A DNA stretch of 64,000 nucleotides from Nocardioides sp. W7. GTDB taxonomy: Bacteria; Actinomycetota; Actinomycetes; Propionibacteriales; Nocardioidaceae. How positions within the stretch are numbered: position 1 is the first letter of the stretch; each line of letters opens with the position of its first letter. Positions 17,206 through 26,122 of this stretch are shown piece after piece. The stretch is taken from contig NZ_CP095078.1 of NCBI RefSeq assembly GCF_022919075.1, forward strand, positions 1,550,001 through 1,614,000, written 5' to 3'. Under the pieces are notes generated by a model that worked only from the letters and a program-made list of their open reading frames with translations, made no database searches and was not told the DNA's origin. Made by a program: the position numbers and the translations under genes.

Positions 17206-18192
17206 ATGGGATTCGCGGTGGCACGGTGGCTGTCCGCGGTCGACCCGGAGCCGTGGGTCGTCGAGACCTCGGGGTCGACCGGCCGGCCCAAGCGGGTGCT
17301 GCTGCCGCGACGGTCCGTGCTCGCGTCGGTCGAGGCGTCCGCCCGCCGGCTCGGGGCCTCCGGCCAGTGGCTGCTCGCGCTGCCGGAGAGCTACGTCGCC
17401 GGGCTGCAGGTGGTCTGCCGGTCCCTGGTCGCGGGCCACGATCCGGTCCGTCTCGACGACCATCCGTCCCTCGCGGCGGCGGCGGAGGCGATGACCGGGG
17501 AGCACCGGTTCGTCTCGCTCGTGCCGACCCAGCTGCACCGGCTGCTCGAGACCGATGCCGAGGTGCTGGCCGGCTTCCACACGGTCCTGCTCGGCGGCGG
17601 GCCGATCGACCGCGCGCTGCGGGAGCGGGCGGCCGGGGCCGGCGTACACGTGGTCGCGACGTACGGCTCCGCGGAGACCGCCGGAGGCTGCGTGTACGAC
17701 GGCCTGCCGCTCGACGGGGTCGCGCTCGCGATCGGCGCCGACGGCCGGGTGCGGATCAGCGGGCCCACCCTGTTCGCCGGGTACGACGGCGACCCCGACC
17801 TGACCGCGGAGGTGCTGGTCGACGGCTGGTTCCTCACCTCCGACGCGGGTCGGCTCGACGAGGACGGCCGGCTGCAGGTGCTCGGGCGGCTCGACGACGT
17901 CGTGGTGAGCGGCGGGGTGAACGTGCCCGCCCCGGCCGTCGCGGCGCGGCTGCGCGAGCACCCGTCCGTGGCGAGCGCCGAGGTGCTCGGCGTCCCCGAC
18001 GAGGAGTGGGGCAACCGGCTGGTCGCCTTCGTGGTCTCGACGGAAGGGGACCTGACTCTCGACGCCGTGCGCGCGTGGGTGGGCGAGGCGCACCCCCGCT
18101 CGTGGGCGCCGCGTCAGCTGGTGGTGCTCGACGAGATCCCGCTGCTGCCCAACGGCAAGCCGGACCGGCTCACCTTGCGGGGTCTGGCATGA
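17206..18192 (+). CDS. menE: o-Succinylbenzoate-CoA ligase
   Basis: This 328-residue acyl-CoA synthetase activates o-succinylbenzoate for ring closure by MenB. The adenylate-forming motifs run in order: VVETSGSTGRPKRVLL near residue 20, ATYGSAETAGGCVY near 155, GWFLTSDAGRLDEDGRLQVLGR near 206-227 and the catalytic lysine of PNGKPDRLTL at the C-terminus. It is short compared with Bacillus MenE because the N-terminal lobe is reduced, a form usual in actinobacteria. Start is ATG 17206, leaderless by its TAGGTT box. It overlaps menC as ATGA (18189-18192), opening the menE-menC-menD operon. Confidence 0.95.
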   Translation: MGFAVARWLSAVDPEPWVVETSGSTGRPKRVLLPRRSVLASVEASARRLGASGQWLLALPESYVAGLQVVCRSLVAGHDPVRLDDHPSLAAAAEAMTGEHRFVSLVPTQLHRLLETDAEVLAGFHTVLLGGGPIDRALRERAAGAGVHVVATYGSAETAGGCVYDGLPLDGVALAIGADGRVRISGPTLFAGYDGDPDLTAEVLVDGWFLTSDAGRLDEDGRLQVLGRLDDVVVSGGVNVPAPAVAARLREHPSVASAEVLGVPDEEWGNRLVAFVVSTEGDLTLDAVRAWVGEAHPRSWAPRQLVVLDEIPLLPNGKPDRLTLRGLA

Positions 18193-19139
18193 GGGTCGTC
18201 TCCATCCCGATGCGCACCCGCTTCCGCGGCATCACGGTCCGCGAGGCGGTGCTGCTGGAGGGCGCTGCCGGGTGGGGGGAGTGGAGCCCGTTCCTGGAGT
18301 ACGACGACGAGGTCGCCGCCCCCTGGCTGCGCTGTGCCGAGGAGGCCGCCGCCGGTGACTGGCCCGAGGCGGTGCGGACCCGGGTGCCGGTCAACGTGAC
18401 GGTGCCGGCCGTCGGCCCCGAGCAGGCGCACGCGATCGTGGCCCGCGGCGGGTGCCGCACCGCCAAGGTGAAGGTCGCCGAGCCCGGCCAGAGCCTCGCC
18501 GACGACGAGGCCCGGGTCGAGGCGGTCCGCGACGCGCTCGGCCCGACCGGCCGGGTCCGGGTCGACGCCAACGGCGCCTGGGACGTCGACGCCGCCGTCC
18601 GCGCGATCGCCGCGCTGGACCGCGCCGCGGGCGGTCTGGAGTACGTCGAGCAGCCCTGCGCGAGCGTCGAGGAGCTCGCCGCGGTACGCCGGCGCGTCGT
18701 CGTACCCATCGCCGCCGACGAGTCGATCCGTCGCGCCGCCGACCCCTACCGGGTGCGCGACCTCGAGGCCGCCGACGTGGCGGTGTTGAAGGTCCAGCCG
18801 CTCGGCGGGGTGCGGGCCTGCCTGCGGATCGCCGAGGACATCGGGCTGCCGGTGGTCGTGTCGTCCGCGCTCGAGACCAGCGTCGGCATCGCCGCCGGGG
18901 TGGCTCTCGCAGCGGCACTGCCGGAGCTGCCGTACGCCTGCGGGCTCGCCACCGTGCAGCTGCTGACCGACGACGTCACGGGGAGCTCGCTGCTGCCCGT
19001 CGACGGCGAGCTGTCCGTCCAGGTCCCGTCCGTCGACCCGGCGGCGCTGGAGCGGCTCGCGGCCGCGCCCGACCGGGTGGCGCACTGGGAGGCCCGGCTC
19101 GCCGCTGTCCGGGCCGTGGGGCAGGATCGACGACCGTGA
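18189..19139 (+). CDS. menC: o-Succinylbenzoate synthase
   Basis: This 316-residue enolase-superfamily enzyme dehydrates SHCHC to o-succinylbenzoate. Catalytic and metal residues are visible in order: KVKVAEPG (Lys pair), [23 protein letters not shown] and [10 protein letters not shown]. Length suits the actinobacterial MenC type. It overlaps menE upstream (ATGA) and the N-terminal menD frame downstream (GTGA at 19136-19139). Confidence 0.95.
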   Translation: MRVVSIPMRTRFRGITVREAVLLEGAAGWGEWSPFLEYDDEVAAPWLRCAEEAAAGDWPEAVRTRVPVNVTVPAVGPEQAHAIVARGGCRTAKVKVAEPGQSLADDEARVEAVRDALGPTGRVRVDANGAWDVDAAVRAIAALDRAAGGLEYVEQPCASVEELAAVRRRVVVPIAADESIRRAADPYRVRDLEAADVAVLKVQPLGGVRACLRIAEDIGLPVVVSSALETSVGIAAGVALAAALPELPYACGLATVQLLTDDVTGSSLLPVDGELSVQVPSVDPAALERLAAAPDRVAHWEARLAAVRAVGQDRRP

Positions 19140-19645
19140 GCAGACAGGGCACCAGCACCGAGCTCGCCCGCAGCGTCGTGCGCGTGCTGCTCGACGGTGG
19201 GGTCACCGAGGTCGTGGTCGCCCCCGGCTCGCGCAACGCCCCCCTCTCGTTCGCGGTGTACGACGCGTCGGTGGCCGGCCTGCTGCGGCTGCACACCCGC
19301 ATCGACGAGCGCTCCGCCGGCTTCCTCGCCCTCGGCCTGACCAAGGTGCACGCGCGCGCGGCCGTCGTCTGCACCTCGGGCACCGCCGTCGCGAACCTGC
19401 ACCCGGCCGTGCTCGAGGCCGCCCACGCCGGCGTGCCGCTGGTGGCCGTCACCGCCGACCGACCGGCCCGGCTGCGCGGCACCAGCGCCAACCAGACCAC
19501 CGACCAGATCGGTGTCTTCGGCCGGTTGGTGCCGACCACCAACCTCACCGAGCCCGGGCCGTTCGCACTCGTGGAGGACGGCCCGACCCACCTCAACGTG
19601 CAGCTCGACGATCCGCTGGTGCCGACCGACCGGTGGGTCCCGTGA
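19136..19645 (+). CDS. menD: SEPHCHC synthase MenD, N-terminal (TPP Pyr) domain as separate frame
   Basis: These 169 residues are the first domain of Men[18 protein letters not shown] near residue 25-41, the catalytic-Glu region [14 protein letters not shown] near 56, [13 protein letters not shown] and [16 protein letters not shown]. The frame ends at TGA 19643-19645 right after [10 protein letters not shown], the end of domain I, where a normal MenD of about 550 residues would continue. From memory of other MenD proteins, roughly 20-25 residues (the helix between the LTEP stretch and DGPTHLNVQ) also appear to be missing. The next frame starts with GTG overlapping this stop. See the MenD finding for interpretation; catalysis would need both parts. 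Confidence 0.85.
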   Translation: MSRQGTSTELARSVVRVLLDGGVTEVVVAPGSRNAPLSFAVYDASVAGLLRLHTRIDERSAGFLALGLTKVHARAAVVCTSGTAVANLHPAVLEAAHAGVPLVAVTADRPARLRGTSANQTTDQIGVFGRLVPTTNLTEPGPFALVEDGPTHLNVQLDDPLVPTDRWVP

Positions 19646-20682
19646 GCCCGCTGAGCACCCTCCCGCTGGGCCCGCGCACCGTCGTCGTCGCCGGCGACGA
19701 CGCCGGCCCGCCGCCGCGGGTCCTGGCCCAGGACGGCGGCTGGCCGCTGCTGGCCGAGCCGACGAGCGGTGCGCGCACCGGCGACCACGCGCTGCGCTGC
19801 TACCGGCTGCTCCTGGACGGTGAGCTGGGCCGCGGCATCGAGCGGGTCGTCGTGTTCGGTCGGCCGACGCTGTCGCGCCCGGTGTCCCGGCTGCTCGCCC
19901 GCGCCGACGTCGAGGTCCTCGCCGCCCCCGGCCGCGGGGCCTGGGCCGAGCGTCCGTTCCCGATCGCCGGCACCGTCGACCGCGAGACCCGCCCGGCCGG
20001 CCGGGACGACCCGGAGTGGTTCGGGGCCTGGGTCGAGGCGGACCGCTCGCTCGGCCGTCAGCTCGACGCGCTGCTCGCCGCGGAGGCCGGCCTCACCCCC
20101 CACGAGGTCGCCGGCGCCGTGGGCCGCGCCGTACCTCCCGGAGGGCTGCTGTACGTCGGCGCCTCCAGCCCGATCCGGGACCTCGACCTGATGGCGCGCG
20201 GCTACGCCGTCGGCGACCGCCGCAAGGTGATCGCCAACCGCGGCCTGTCCGGCATCGACGGGGTGGTCTCCAGCGCGATCGGCGCCGCCCTCGGTCGCCC
20301 GCACTCGACGCGCAGCCTGGCCCTGATGGGCGACGTGACGTTCCTGCACGACGCGGGCGGCCTGGTGCTCGGCCCGGGCGAGCCCGAGCCCGACCTCACG
20401 ATCGTGGTCGTCAACGACGACGGCGGCTCGATCTTCTCGATGCTCGAGCAGGGTGCGCCCGAGCACGTGGAGCAGTTCGAGCGGCTCTTCGGCACCCCGC
20501 ACGGCGTCGACCTGGCCCAGCTGTGCGCCGCGACCCGCACACCGCACTGGCGGGTCGGGTCGGTCGGGGAGCTCGAGCACGCCCTGGCCTCGCCCAACGG
20601 CGGGATCGAGGTCGTCGAGGCCGTCGTACGCCGCGACAACCGCCGCGACCTCGACGAGCGGATCCGTAGGCTCGTGCCGTGA
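19642..20682 (+). CDS. menD: SEPHCHC synthase MenD, middle and C-terminal (TPP PP) domains as separate frame
   Basis: These 346 residues (from GTG 19642; GTG 19633 is also possible) carry the central domain ([24 protein letters not shown]) and the TPP-binding domain with [25 protein letters not shown] and [17 protein letters not shown], all undamaged. They sit in a different frame from the N-terminal domain, joined by a GTGA stop-start overlap at 19642-19645. GGTGGG just upstream could act as a weak ribosome site. The usual linker between domains is absent or very short. The 3' end overlaps the next gene as GTGA (20679-20682). Either a split two-chain MenD or a frameshifted gene. Confidence 0.85.
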   Translation: MSPLSTLPLGPRTVVVAGDDAGPPPRVLAQDGGWPLLAEPTSGARTGDHALRCYRLLLDGELGRGIERVVVFGRPTLSRPVSRLLARADVEVLAAPGRGAWAERPFPIAGTVDRETRPAGRDDPEWFGAWVEADRSLGRQLDALLAAEAGLTPHEVAGAVGRAVPPGGLLYVGASSPIRDLDLMARGYAVGDRRKVIANRGLSGIDGVVSSAIGAALGRPHSTRSLALMGDVTFLHDAGGLVLGPGEPEPDLTIVVVNDDGGSIFSMLEQGAPEHVEQFERLFGTPHGVDLAQLCAATRTPHWRVGSVGELEHALASPNGGIEVVEAVVRRDNRRDLDERIRRLVP

Positions 20683-21005
20683 CCGAGCAGCAGGCCCCGC
20701 CGGGCGTGATCCCGTACGTCGAGCACCACACCGGCGAGCGGCGGGTGCTCACCCTGCACCTCACGTCGGGCAACTCGATGCTCACCGCCAAGAACCCGCC
20801 CGTGGTCAGCATCGACGGGCGGCAGTATCTCGTCTACTGGGGGTCGGTCTCGTTCGAGGTGCCCGCGGACCGGGCGGTGCACGTCAGCGTGCACATCGAG
20901 GCCGAGCGCATCGGACAGGCCGCCTCCGCGCTGCTGCCGCCGGGCGAGTCGCTCGCACTCACCTACAGCACCGACTTCATGTCCGGGAACGGCTCGCTGC
21001 GCTGA
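20679..21005 (+). CDS. Hypothetical protein, 108 residues
   Basis: A soluble small protein coupled to menD by a GTGA overlap. It reads as a beta-rich domain (RRVLTLHLTSGNSML, VVSIDGRQYLVYWG, VHVSVHIEAERIG) with no signal peptide or membrane segment and no motif I recognise. Its place at the end of the menE-menC-menD operon suggests co-expression only. Confidence 0.7.
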   Translation: MTEQQAPPGVIPYVEHHTGERRVLTLHLTSGNSMLTAKNPPVVSIDGRQYLVYWGSVSFEVPADRAVHVSVHIEAERIGQAASALLPPGESLALTYSTDFMSGNGSLR

Positions 21006-21056
21006 CGGGCTCTTCCGCCCTGCGTGAACACGGCGGGTGCTGCCTCGCGGGCCTGG

Positions 21057-21062
21057 GAGAAT
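21057..21062 (+). promoter_or_regulatory. Candidate -10 box (GAGAAT), leaderless antiporter gene
   Basis: GAGAAT lies 6 nt before GTG 21069. It differs from TANNNT only at the first base, as does the hemL box. Confidence 0.4.
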
Positions 21063-21068
21063 CGTCGG

Positions 21069-22934
21069 GTGGACGTCGCCCTGCTGCTCTGTGGTCTCGC
21101 CGTCGGCGTTCTGGTCTGCACGGAGGTGGCCCGGCGCATCGACATCCCGGCGCCGTTCCTGCTGATCGCGGTCGGCGTCGCGGCGTCGTACGTCCCCCAG
21201 GTGCCGCAGGTCTACCTCGACCACGACGTGGTGCTGCTGGGCCTGCTGCCGCCGCTGCTGTACGCCGCCGCGCAGCAGACGTCGCTGGTCGACTTCAACG
21301 CCAACCGGCGCCCGATCCTCGCGCTCTCCGTCGGGCTGGTGGTGTTCACCGCCGCCGGTGTCGCGGTGGTGGTGCACCTGCTGCTGCCCGGCATCTCGTG
21401 GGCGGTGGCGTTCGCGATCGGTGCGGTCGTGGCGCCGCCGGATGCCGTGGCCGCGACCGCGATCGGTCGCCGGATCGGGCTGCCGCGCCGGATCGTGACG
21501 ATCCTGGAGGGCGAGTCGCTGCTCAACGACGCGACCGCGCTGGTCGGGCTGCGCACCGCGCTCGCCGTCGCGGCCGGCACCGGCCTGGACGCGTGGGAGG
21601 TCTCGTTCGACTTCGTCCGCGCCGCCGGCGGGGGCGTGCTGGTGGGGTTCGCGTTCTTCCTCCTGGTCGCGAGGGTGCGTCGCTGGATCGCCGACCCGGT
21701 GACCGACAGTGCCGTCTCGCTCGTGGTGCCGTTCGCGGCGTACGTCCTCGCCGAGGAGCTGCACGCCTCGGGCGTGCTCGCGGTGGTCGTCGCGGGCCTG
21801 CTGCTCGGCCACAAGGCGGCGGTCCTGCAGACCGCTCAGTCGCGGATCGCCGAGCGGCTGAACTGGCGCACCATCGCCTTCGTCCTCGAGAACACCGTCT
21901 TCCTGCTGATCGGCCTCCAGGCCTGGTGGATCGTCGAGGGCGCCATGGACAGCGACCTGGGGCTGGGCCGGATCGCCGCGGTGTGCGCGGCGGTGGTCGG
22001 CACGGTGATCGTGCTGCGCCTGGTCTGGGTGTTCCCGTCCCGCTACCTGTTCGTGCGGCCGAGCGTCGACCCCGACACCGGGGCTCCCGCGCCGTGGACC
22101 TACACCTTCCTGCTCGGCTGGGCCGGGATGCGCGGTGTCGTCACCCTGGCGGCGGCCTTCGTGATCCCCGAAGGCACCGAGTACCGCGAGGTGCTCGTGC
22201 TGATCGCGCTCGCCGTGGTCGCCGGGACACTGTTCCTGCAGGGCATGACGCTGCCGTGGATCGCCCGGATGCTGAAGGTGCCGTCCCCGGACCCGGTCGA
22301 GGACGCGCTGGCCCGCGCGACGCTGCTCCAGCAGGCGTCCAAGTCGGCGCTGCGCCGGCTCGACGAGCTGGAGTACGACGACCCGCACGAGGTCGTCGAG
22401 CTGATCCGGCAGCGCCTGGACCAGCGCAACTTCGCCGCCTGGGAGCGGCTCGCCACGGTCGAGGACCAGGAGGCTCCGAGCGAGCTCTACAGCCGGGTCC
22501 GGCTCGAGCTGCTCGAGGCCGAGCGACGCCGGGTGCTGGAGATCCGCTCCTCCGGCACCGTGCCGGCCGAGGTGGTCGCCGACGTGCTGGCCATGCTCGA
22601 CGTCGAGGAGTCGATGCTCGACGTCGCCGCCGAGGAGCGCCGGGAGATCCGGGTCTCGACCGCCGGGCGTCGTACCGGTGAGACGTGCGTGGACCTCGAC
22701 GACCAGCCGGCGATCGAGACGGTCGAGGATCCGGTCTGCCAACGGTGCCTCGACGAGGGCCTGCACTGGGTCGCCCTGCGCCAGTGCCTGGCCTGCGGCA
22801 ACGTCGGCTGCTGCGACTCCTCGGCCGGCCAGCACGCCACCGCCCACTTCCGCGACGCCACCCACCCGGTGATGCAGTCCGCCGAGCCGGGCGAGAACTG
22901 GCGTTGGTGCTACCTGCACCACCTCACCGCGTGA
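21069..22934 (+). CDS. CPA1 Na+/H+ antiporter with C-terminal UBP-type zinc finger
   Basis: This 621-residue protein has a CPA1 antiporter domain (about residues 1-400, some 12 membrane segments) with the family core AVVAPPDAVAATAIGRR and LEGESLLNDATALV, the ion-binding region. A cytoplasmic helical region rich in E, R and L follows (400-535). The last 80 residues form a UBP-type zinc finger: PVCQRC, CLACGNVGCCDSSAGQHATAHF, HPVM, then WRWCYLHH. Such a finger recognises ubiquitin C-termini in eukaryotes; in bacteria its ligand is unknown. GTG 21069 is chosen because the first membrane helix starts there and a GAGAAT box lies 6 nt upstream; GTG 21024 is also in frame. A perfect palindrome follows the stop. 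Confidence 0.92.
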   Translation: MDVALLLCGLAVGVLVCTEVARRIDIPAPFLLIAVGVAASYVPQVPQVYLDHDVVLLGLLPPLLYAAAQQTSLVDFNANRRPILALSVGLVVFTAAGVAVVVHLLLPGISWAVAFAIGAVVAPPDAVAATAIGRRIGLPRRIVTILEGESLLNDATALVGLRTALAVAAGTGLDAWEVSFDFVRAAGGGVLVGFAFFLLVARVRRWIADPVTDSAVSLVVPFAAYVLAEELHASGVLAVVVAGLLLGHKAAVLQTAQSRIAERLNWRTIAFVLENTVFLLIGLQAWWIVEGAMDSDLGLGRIAAVCAAVVGTVIVLRLVWVFPSRYLFVRPSVDPDTGAPAPWTYTFLLGWAGMRGVVTLAAAFVIPEGTEYREVLVLIALAVVAGTLFLQGMTLPWIARMLKVPSPDPVEDALARATLLQQASKSALRRLDELEYDDPHEVVELIRQRLDQRNFAAWERLATVEDQEAPSELYSRVRLELLEAERRRVLEIRSSGTVPAEVVADVLAMLDVEESMLDVAAEERREIRVSTAGRRTGETCVDLDDQPAIETVEDPVCQRCLDEGLHWVALRQCLACGNVGCCDSSAGQHATAHFRDATHPVMQSAEPGENWRWCYLHHLTA

Positions 22935-22941
22935 CCCCCCG

Positions 22942-22971
22942 CCGAGTCGGCAGTAATTACTGCCGACTCGG
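22942..22971. terminator. 30-bp perfect palindrome between convergent genes (bidirectional terminator candidate)
   Basis: CCGAGTCGGCAGTAA is followed directly by its exact reverse complement. It lies in the 47-bp gap between the ends of the antiporter gene (+) and the P450 gene (-). There is no T-run. The CCGAGTC/GACTCGG core recurs at two other convergent junctions (28097 and 51959). Confidence 0.65.
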
Positions 22972-22981
22972 TGGGCTGGGA

Positions 22982-24160
22982 TCAGTGGCCGGGGGTGAAC
23001 CGGATCGGGAACTCCAGGGCCCCGGTGTTGCCGCTGACCGGCAGCCAGCGGCCCGGGCCGTCGGGTACGGCGTCCGGCATCCGGCGGGCGAGCAGCGGCA
23101 GCGCGACGGCCATGTCGGTGCGGGCGACGAAGTGGCCCAGGCAGTGGTGCACCCCGGCTCCGAAGCCGTGGTGCGGCGGCCGCTGCTCGGAGATGTCGAA
23201 CGCCGGGTCGGGCATCGCCGCCGGGTCGGTGCCGGCGCTGTGCGAGAGCATCTGCACGATCCCGCCGCGCGGGATGTGCAGGCCCTGGAAGTCGACGTCC
23301 TCGAGTGCCTCGCGGGTGACCCAGGTGACCGTCGGGTTGACCCGCATCACCTCCTCGACCGCGTTGCCGCCGAGCTCGGGACGAGACCCGAGGAGCCGCC
23401 ACTGGTCGGGATGCTGCAGCAGGGTCTGCAGGGCCAGGCCGAGCTGGTTGCGGGTGGTCTCCATGCCCGCGAAGGCGAGGAAGACCAGCGCGACGCCCAG
23501 CTCGTGGCGGGTCAGCCGCTCGCCCTCGACCGACGCCTGCACCAGGGTCGTCACCAGGTCGTCGCGGGGGTGCGCCATCCGGTCGTCGACAACCTCGTCG
23601 AGGTAGCCGTGCAGCCCGGTCAGGGCCGCCTCGATCCGTGGCACCTGGCGGCCGACGTCGATCGAGAACGACGCCCCGAGGTCGTCGGCCCAGTGCGCGA
23701 CCTGCCGCCAGTGCGACTCGTCGAGGCCGAGCAGCACGCAGATGATCCGAGCGGCGTACGGCTCGGCGAACTCGCCGATGAACTCCACCTCGCCGCGGTC
23801 GGCGAACCCGTCGATCAGCTCGTCGGCCAGCGCCTGGAAGCGCGGGCGCATCGCCTCGATCGTCCTCTTGCGGAACGCCGGCACCATCAGCCGCCGGATC
23901 CGGGCGTGGTCGTCGCCCTCCAGGCTGAGCAGGGTCTCCTGCCACCAGTCGCTGAACAGCCCCGAGTGGATGCCGTTCTGCGCCGGCCAGCGCGCGTTGC
24001 CCTGCCGGAACCGCCGGTCCTTGAGGAGGGCGGAGACCTCGGCGTACCGGAGCACGGCCCAGCCCCAGTTCGTCTCGACGTACCAGTCCTCGTCGCGGGC
24101 GGCGTGCACCTGCGCCGAGGTGACGTCGAACGTCGGGTCGGACAGGTCGAAGCGGGTCAC
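22982..24160 (-). CDS. Cytochrome P450
   Basis: This 392-residue soluble P450 has all class marks: I-helix AGMETT (231-236), K-helix ExxR (E270-R273 in VEEVMRVNP) and heme ligand Cys340 in HHGFGAGVHHCLGHF. The substrate is unknown; bacterial class I P450s need a ferredoxin, none of which is adjacent. The GTG start at 24160 overlaps the stop of the GNAT gene upstream (GTGA), so it is the last gene of a LysE-GNAT-P450 operon. A longer in-frame reading upstream overlaps the GNAT gene and is rejected. Confidence 0.95.
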   Translation of the reverse strand: MTRFDLSDPTFDVTSAQVHAARDEDWYVETNWGWAVLRYAEVSALLKDRRFRQGNARWPAQNGIHSGLFSDWWQETLLSLEGDDHARIRRLMVPAFRKRTIEAMRPRFQALADELIDGFADRGEVEFIGEFAEPYAARIICVLLGLDESHWRQVAHWADDLGASFSIDVGRQVPRIEAALTGLHGYLDEVVDDRMAHPRDDLVTTLVQASVEGERLTRHELGVALVFLAFAGMETTRNQLGLALQTLLQHPDQWRLLGSRPELGGNAVEEVMRVNPTVTWVTREALEDVDFQGLHIPRGGIVQMLSHSAGTDPAAMPDPAFDISEQRPPHHGFGAGVHHCLGHFVARTDMAVALPLLARRMPDAVPDGPGRWLPVSGNTGALEFPIRFTPGH

Positions 24161-24657
24161 GTGCCGGCCCGCAGCATCCGGACGTGCAGGCCCTCGTCGT
24201 GCTCGTCCTGGGTGCCGTCGAGGCGGAAGCCCTGCCGCTCGTAGAACGCGATCGCCCGCTGGTTGCCCGCCAGGACCCAGAGGTACGCCGCCCGGTCGCC
24301 GATCGCCTCCTCCAGCAGGGCGTAGCCGACGCCGGTGCCCCAGTGCGCGGCGCGGACGTAGAGCGCCTTCAGCTCCAGCTCGGTGTCGACGTCGTTGTCC
24401 CGGCCGGGACCCGCGGAGGCGAACCCGACCAGCCCGTCGGGGCCGGCGGCGACGTACGTCGGCTCGCTTCCGGAGCCGAGGATCTCGCGCCACCGCTCGA
24501 TCCGCTCGGCGACCTTCTCTCGCCGGTCGTCGAGCAGCTGCTGCGGCATCAGGCCGGTGTACGCGTCGTCCCAGACGTCGAGGTGGAGGTGGGCGAGCGC
24601 CTCGGCGTCGACCGGGCTCGCGGGGCGGATCGTCACGCCGTCCGAGGTGGTGGTCAC
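24157..24657 (-). CDS. GNAT family N-acetyltransferase
   Basis: This 166-residue protein has the GNAT fold: TIRPASPVDAEALAHLH at the N-terminus, then LKALYVRAAHWGTGVGYALLEEA (the acetyl-CoA pyrophosphate loop, here GTGVG) and YLWVLAGNQRAIAFYERQGF near the C-terminus. The acceptor is unknown. The GTG start overlaps the LysE-type gene stop (24654-24657) and its own stop overlaps the P450 start (24157-24160). Confidence 0.92.
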   Translation of the reverse strand: MTTTSDGVTIRPASPVDAEALAHLHLDVWDDAYTGLMPQQLLDDRREKVAERIERWREILGSGSEPTYVAAGPDGLVGFASAGPGRDNDVDTELELKALYVRAAHWGTGVGYALLEEAIGDRAAYLWVLAGNQRAIAFYERQGFRLDGTQDEHDEGLHVRMLRAGT

Positions 24658-25262
24658 CCGAGCATCGTATGGAGCGCCAGCCCGGCGATGACCGCGGCCG
24701 ACACCAGGCCCGTCAGCAACCGCCCCCGCGGACCGGTGGCCACCCGTCCGAGGGCCGCGCCGCCGGCGGCCAGGGCGAGCTGCCAGGAGGCGCTGGCGAC
24801 GAACGCCGCGGCGACGAAGACCGCCCCCTCGGCCGCGGTCGAGGTCAGGTCGGTGTTGCCGAGCACGATCGCCGCGAAGTAGACGACGGTGGCCGGGTTG
24901 ACCGCGGTGATGCCCACGAAGAGCAGGTACGCCGCGCGCGGGCTCATCGGCCGTGGCGTCCGGGTGCTCCCGGACGAGCGGACCGCGTGCCAGGCGGTCA
25001 GGGCGGCGATCACCAGCAGCACCGCGGCCGACGCGAGCCGCAGTGGCGTCGCGACCGGCTCGAGCAGCGCCGACAGGGCCGCGCCGGCGAGCACCGCGAG
25101 GGCGGCGTACACCCCGTCGACCGTGGCGATGCCGAGTGCGGCCGCCGCGCCGACGCGGTACGACGTCCGGGCCGTGAGGGTGACCAGGAACGCCCCGACC
25201 GCGCCGATCGGGATGGCGATCGCCCAGCCGGTGACGAGACCGGACACCAGCACTTCGAGCAC
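24654..25262 (-). CDS. LysE/RhtB-type exporter
   Basis: This 202-residue membrane protein has six hydrophobic segments and the LysE-family marks IPIGAVGAFLVTLTAR near residue 18 and NPATVVYFAAIVLG near 115. Members export amino acids; the substrate is not predictable. The GTG at 25262 gives the family-like N-terminus VLEVLVSGLVTGWAIAIPIG. It leads a tightly coupled LysE-GNAT-P450 operon, divergent from the metallo-hydrolase gene 55 bp away. Confidence 0.85.
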   Translation of the reverse strand: MLEVLVSGLVTGWAIAIPIGAVGAFLVTLTARTSYRVGAAAALGIATVDGVYAALAVLAGAALSALLEPVATPLRLASAAVLLVIAALTAWHAVRSSGSTRTPRPMSPRAAYLLFVGITAVNPATVVYFAAIVLGNTDLTSTAAEGAVFVAAAFVASASWQLALAAGGAALGRVATGPRGRLLTGLVSAAVIAGLALHTMLG

Positions 25263-25304
25263 GCACGGATCATCCCGGTCCGTGGACCCACCCGGCCACC
25301 CGAT

Positions 25305-25310
25305 TAGGTT
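25305..25310 (+). promoter_or_regulatory. Candidate -10 box (TAGGTT), leaderless
   Basis: TAGGTT, 7-nt spacer GGTCGTC, then the ATG at 25318; same arrangement as menE. Confidence 0.6.
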
Positions 25311-25317
25311 GGTCGTC

Positions 25318-25959
25318 ATGCGGATCACGAAGTTCGGCCACGCCTGCGTCCGGGTGGAGCACGACGGCGCCACCATCGTCCTCGACCCCGGGGTGTTCAC
25401 CGACCGGGCCGCGCTCGACGGCGCGGACGCGGTGCTGATCACCCACGAGCACGTCGACCACTACCTGCCCGACCACCTCGCGGCGATCGACGTACCCGTC
25501 TTCACGATCGACGCGGTCGCCGCGAAGATCCGCGAGGACGTGCCCGAGGTCGCCGAGCGGACCACGGTCGTGCTGCCCGGGCAGACCTTCGAGGTCGCCG
25601 GCCTGCCGGTGCGCGCGGTCGGGGAGCTGCACGCGGTCATCCACCCCGACTACCCGCGCTTCCACAACAGCGGCTTCGTCATCACCGCTGGCGCCGAGAA
25701 GGTCTACCACCCGGGCGACGCGCTCACCGGTCCCGGCGAGTACGTCGACGTCCTGCTGGCGCCGGTCTCCGCCCCGTGGCTGAAGATCTCCGAGGCCATC
25801 GACTTCGCGCGCTCGGTCGAGGCGCCGCGCAACCTCGCGATCCACGACCGGATCTACTCCGACGTCGGGCTCGGCTTCGTAGAGACGCACATGAACGCGT
25901 TCCTGCCGAAGCAGGGCCTCAGCTACGTCCGGCTCGCCGACGGCGAGGAGCTGGCCTGA
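25318..25959 (+). CDS. Metallo-beta-lactamase-fold hydrolase (UlaG-like)
   Basis: This 213-residue protein has the MBL metal motif THEHVDHY (HxHxDH, near residue 42) and further ligands in VGELHAVIHPD and YHPGDALTGPG. The opening MRITKFGHACVRVEHDGATIVLDPG is the typical start of the UlaG/L-ascorbate-6-phosphate-lactonase-like subgroup, whose members have varied substrates. The gene is monocistronic, with a leaderless-type TAGGTT box and a large inverted repeat beyond its stop. Confidence 0.9.
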   Translation: MRITKFGHACVRVEHDGATIVLDPGVFTDRAALDGADAVLITHEHVDHYLPDHLAAIDVPVFTIDAVAAKIREDVPEVAERTTVVLPGQTFEVAGLPVRAVGELHAVIHPDYPRFHNSGFVITAGAEKVYHPGDALTGPGEYVDVLLAPVSAPWLKISEAIDFARSVEAPRNLAIHDRIYSDVGLGFVETHMNAFLPKQGLSYVRLADGEELA

Positions 25960-25976
25960 CGCCGGTGGACGCGCGG

Positions 25977-26122
25977 CCTGACGCTGGTTGAGGTGTGAGG
26001 AGCGCTAGCGACGAGCCTCGAAACCCGGTGGGTGGCGGGTCGGCCGTGATCGAGGTCGTCCGAGGGACCAGCTGGGTTTCGAGGCTCAGGACTTCGTCCT
26101 TCGCACCTCAACCGGCGTCAGG
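25977..26122. repeat. Inverted pair of TTTCGA...CTCAACC repeats between convergent genes
   Basis: The left copy (25977-26026, CCTGACGCTGGTTGAGG ... CGCTAGCGACGAGCCTCGAAACCC) and the right copy (26074-26122, GGGTTTCGAGGCTCAGGA ... CACCTCAACCGGCGTCAGG) face each other with about 47 bp between them. Their ends pair well, so RNA from either direction could form a long hairpin. The right copy supplies the menF stop codon (26118-26120, minus strand). Confidence 0.85.

Noticed and set aside
20202..23945. Minus-strand open frame of 1247 codons across menD, the antiporter and the P450 gene
   Set aside because: Its composition is Arg/Gly/Pro/His-rich antisense of well-supported genes and it shows no domain outside the part that coincides with real genes; long shadow frames are expected at this GC content.
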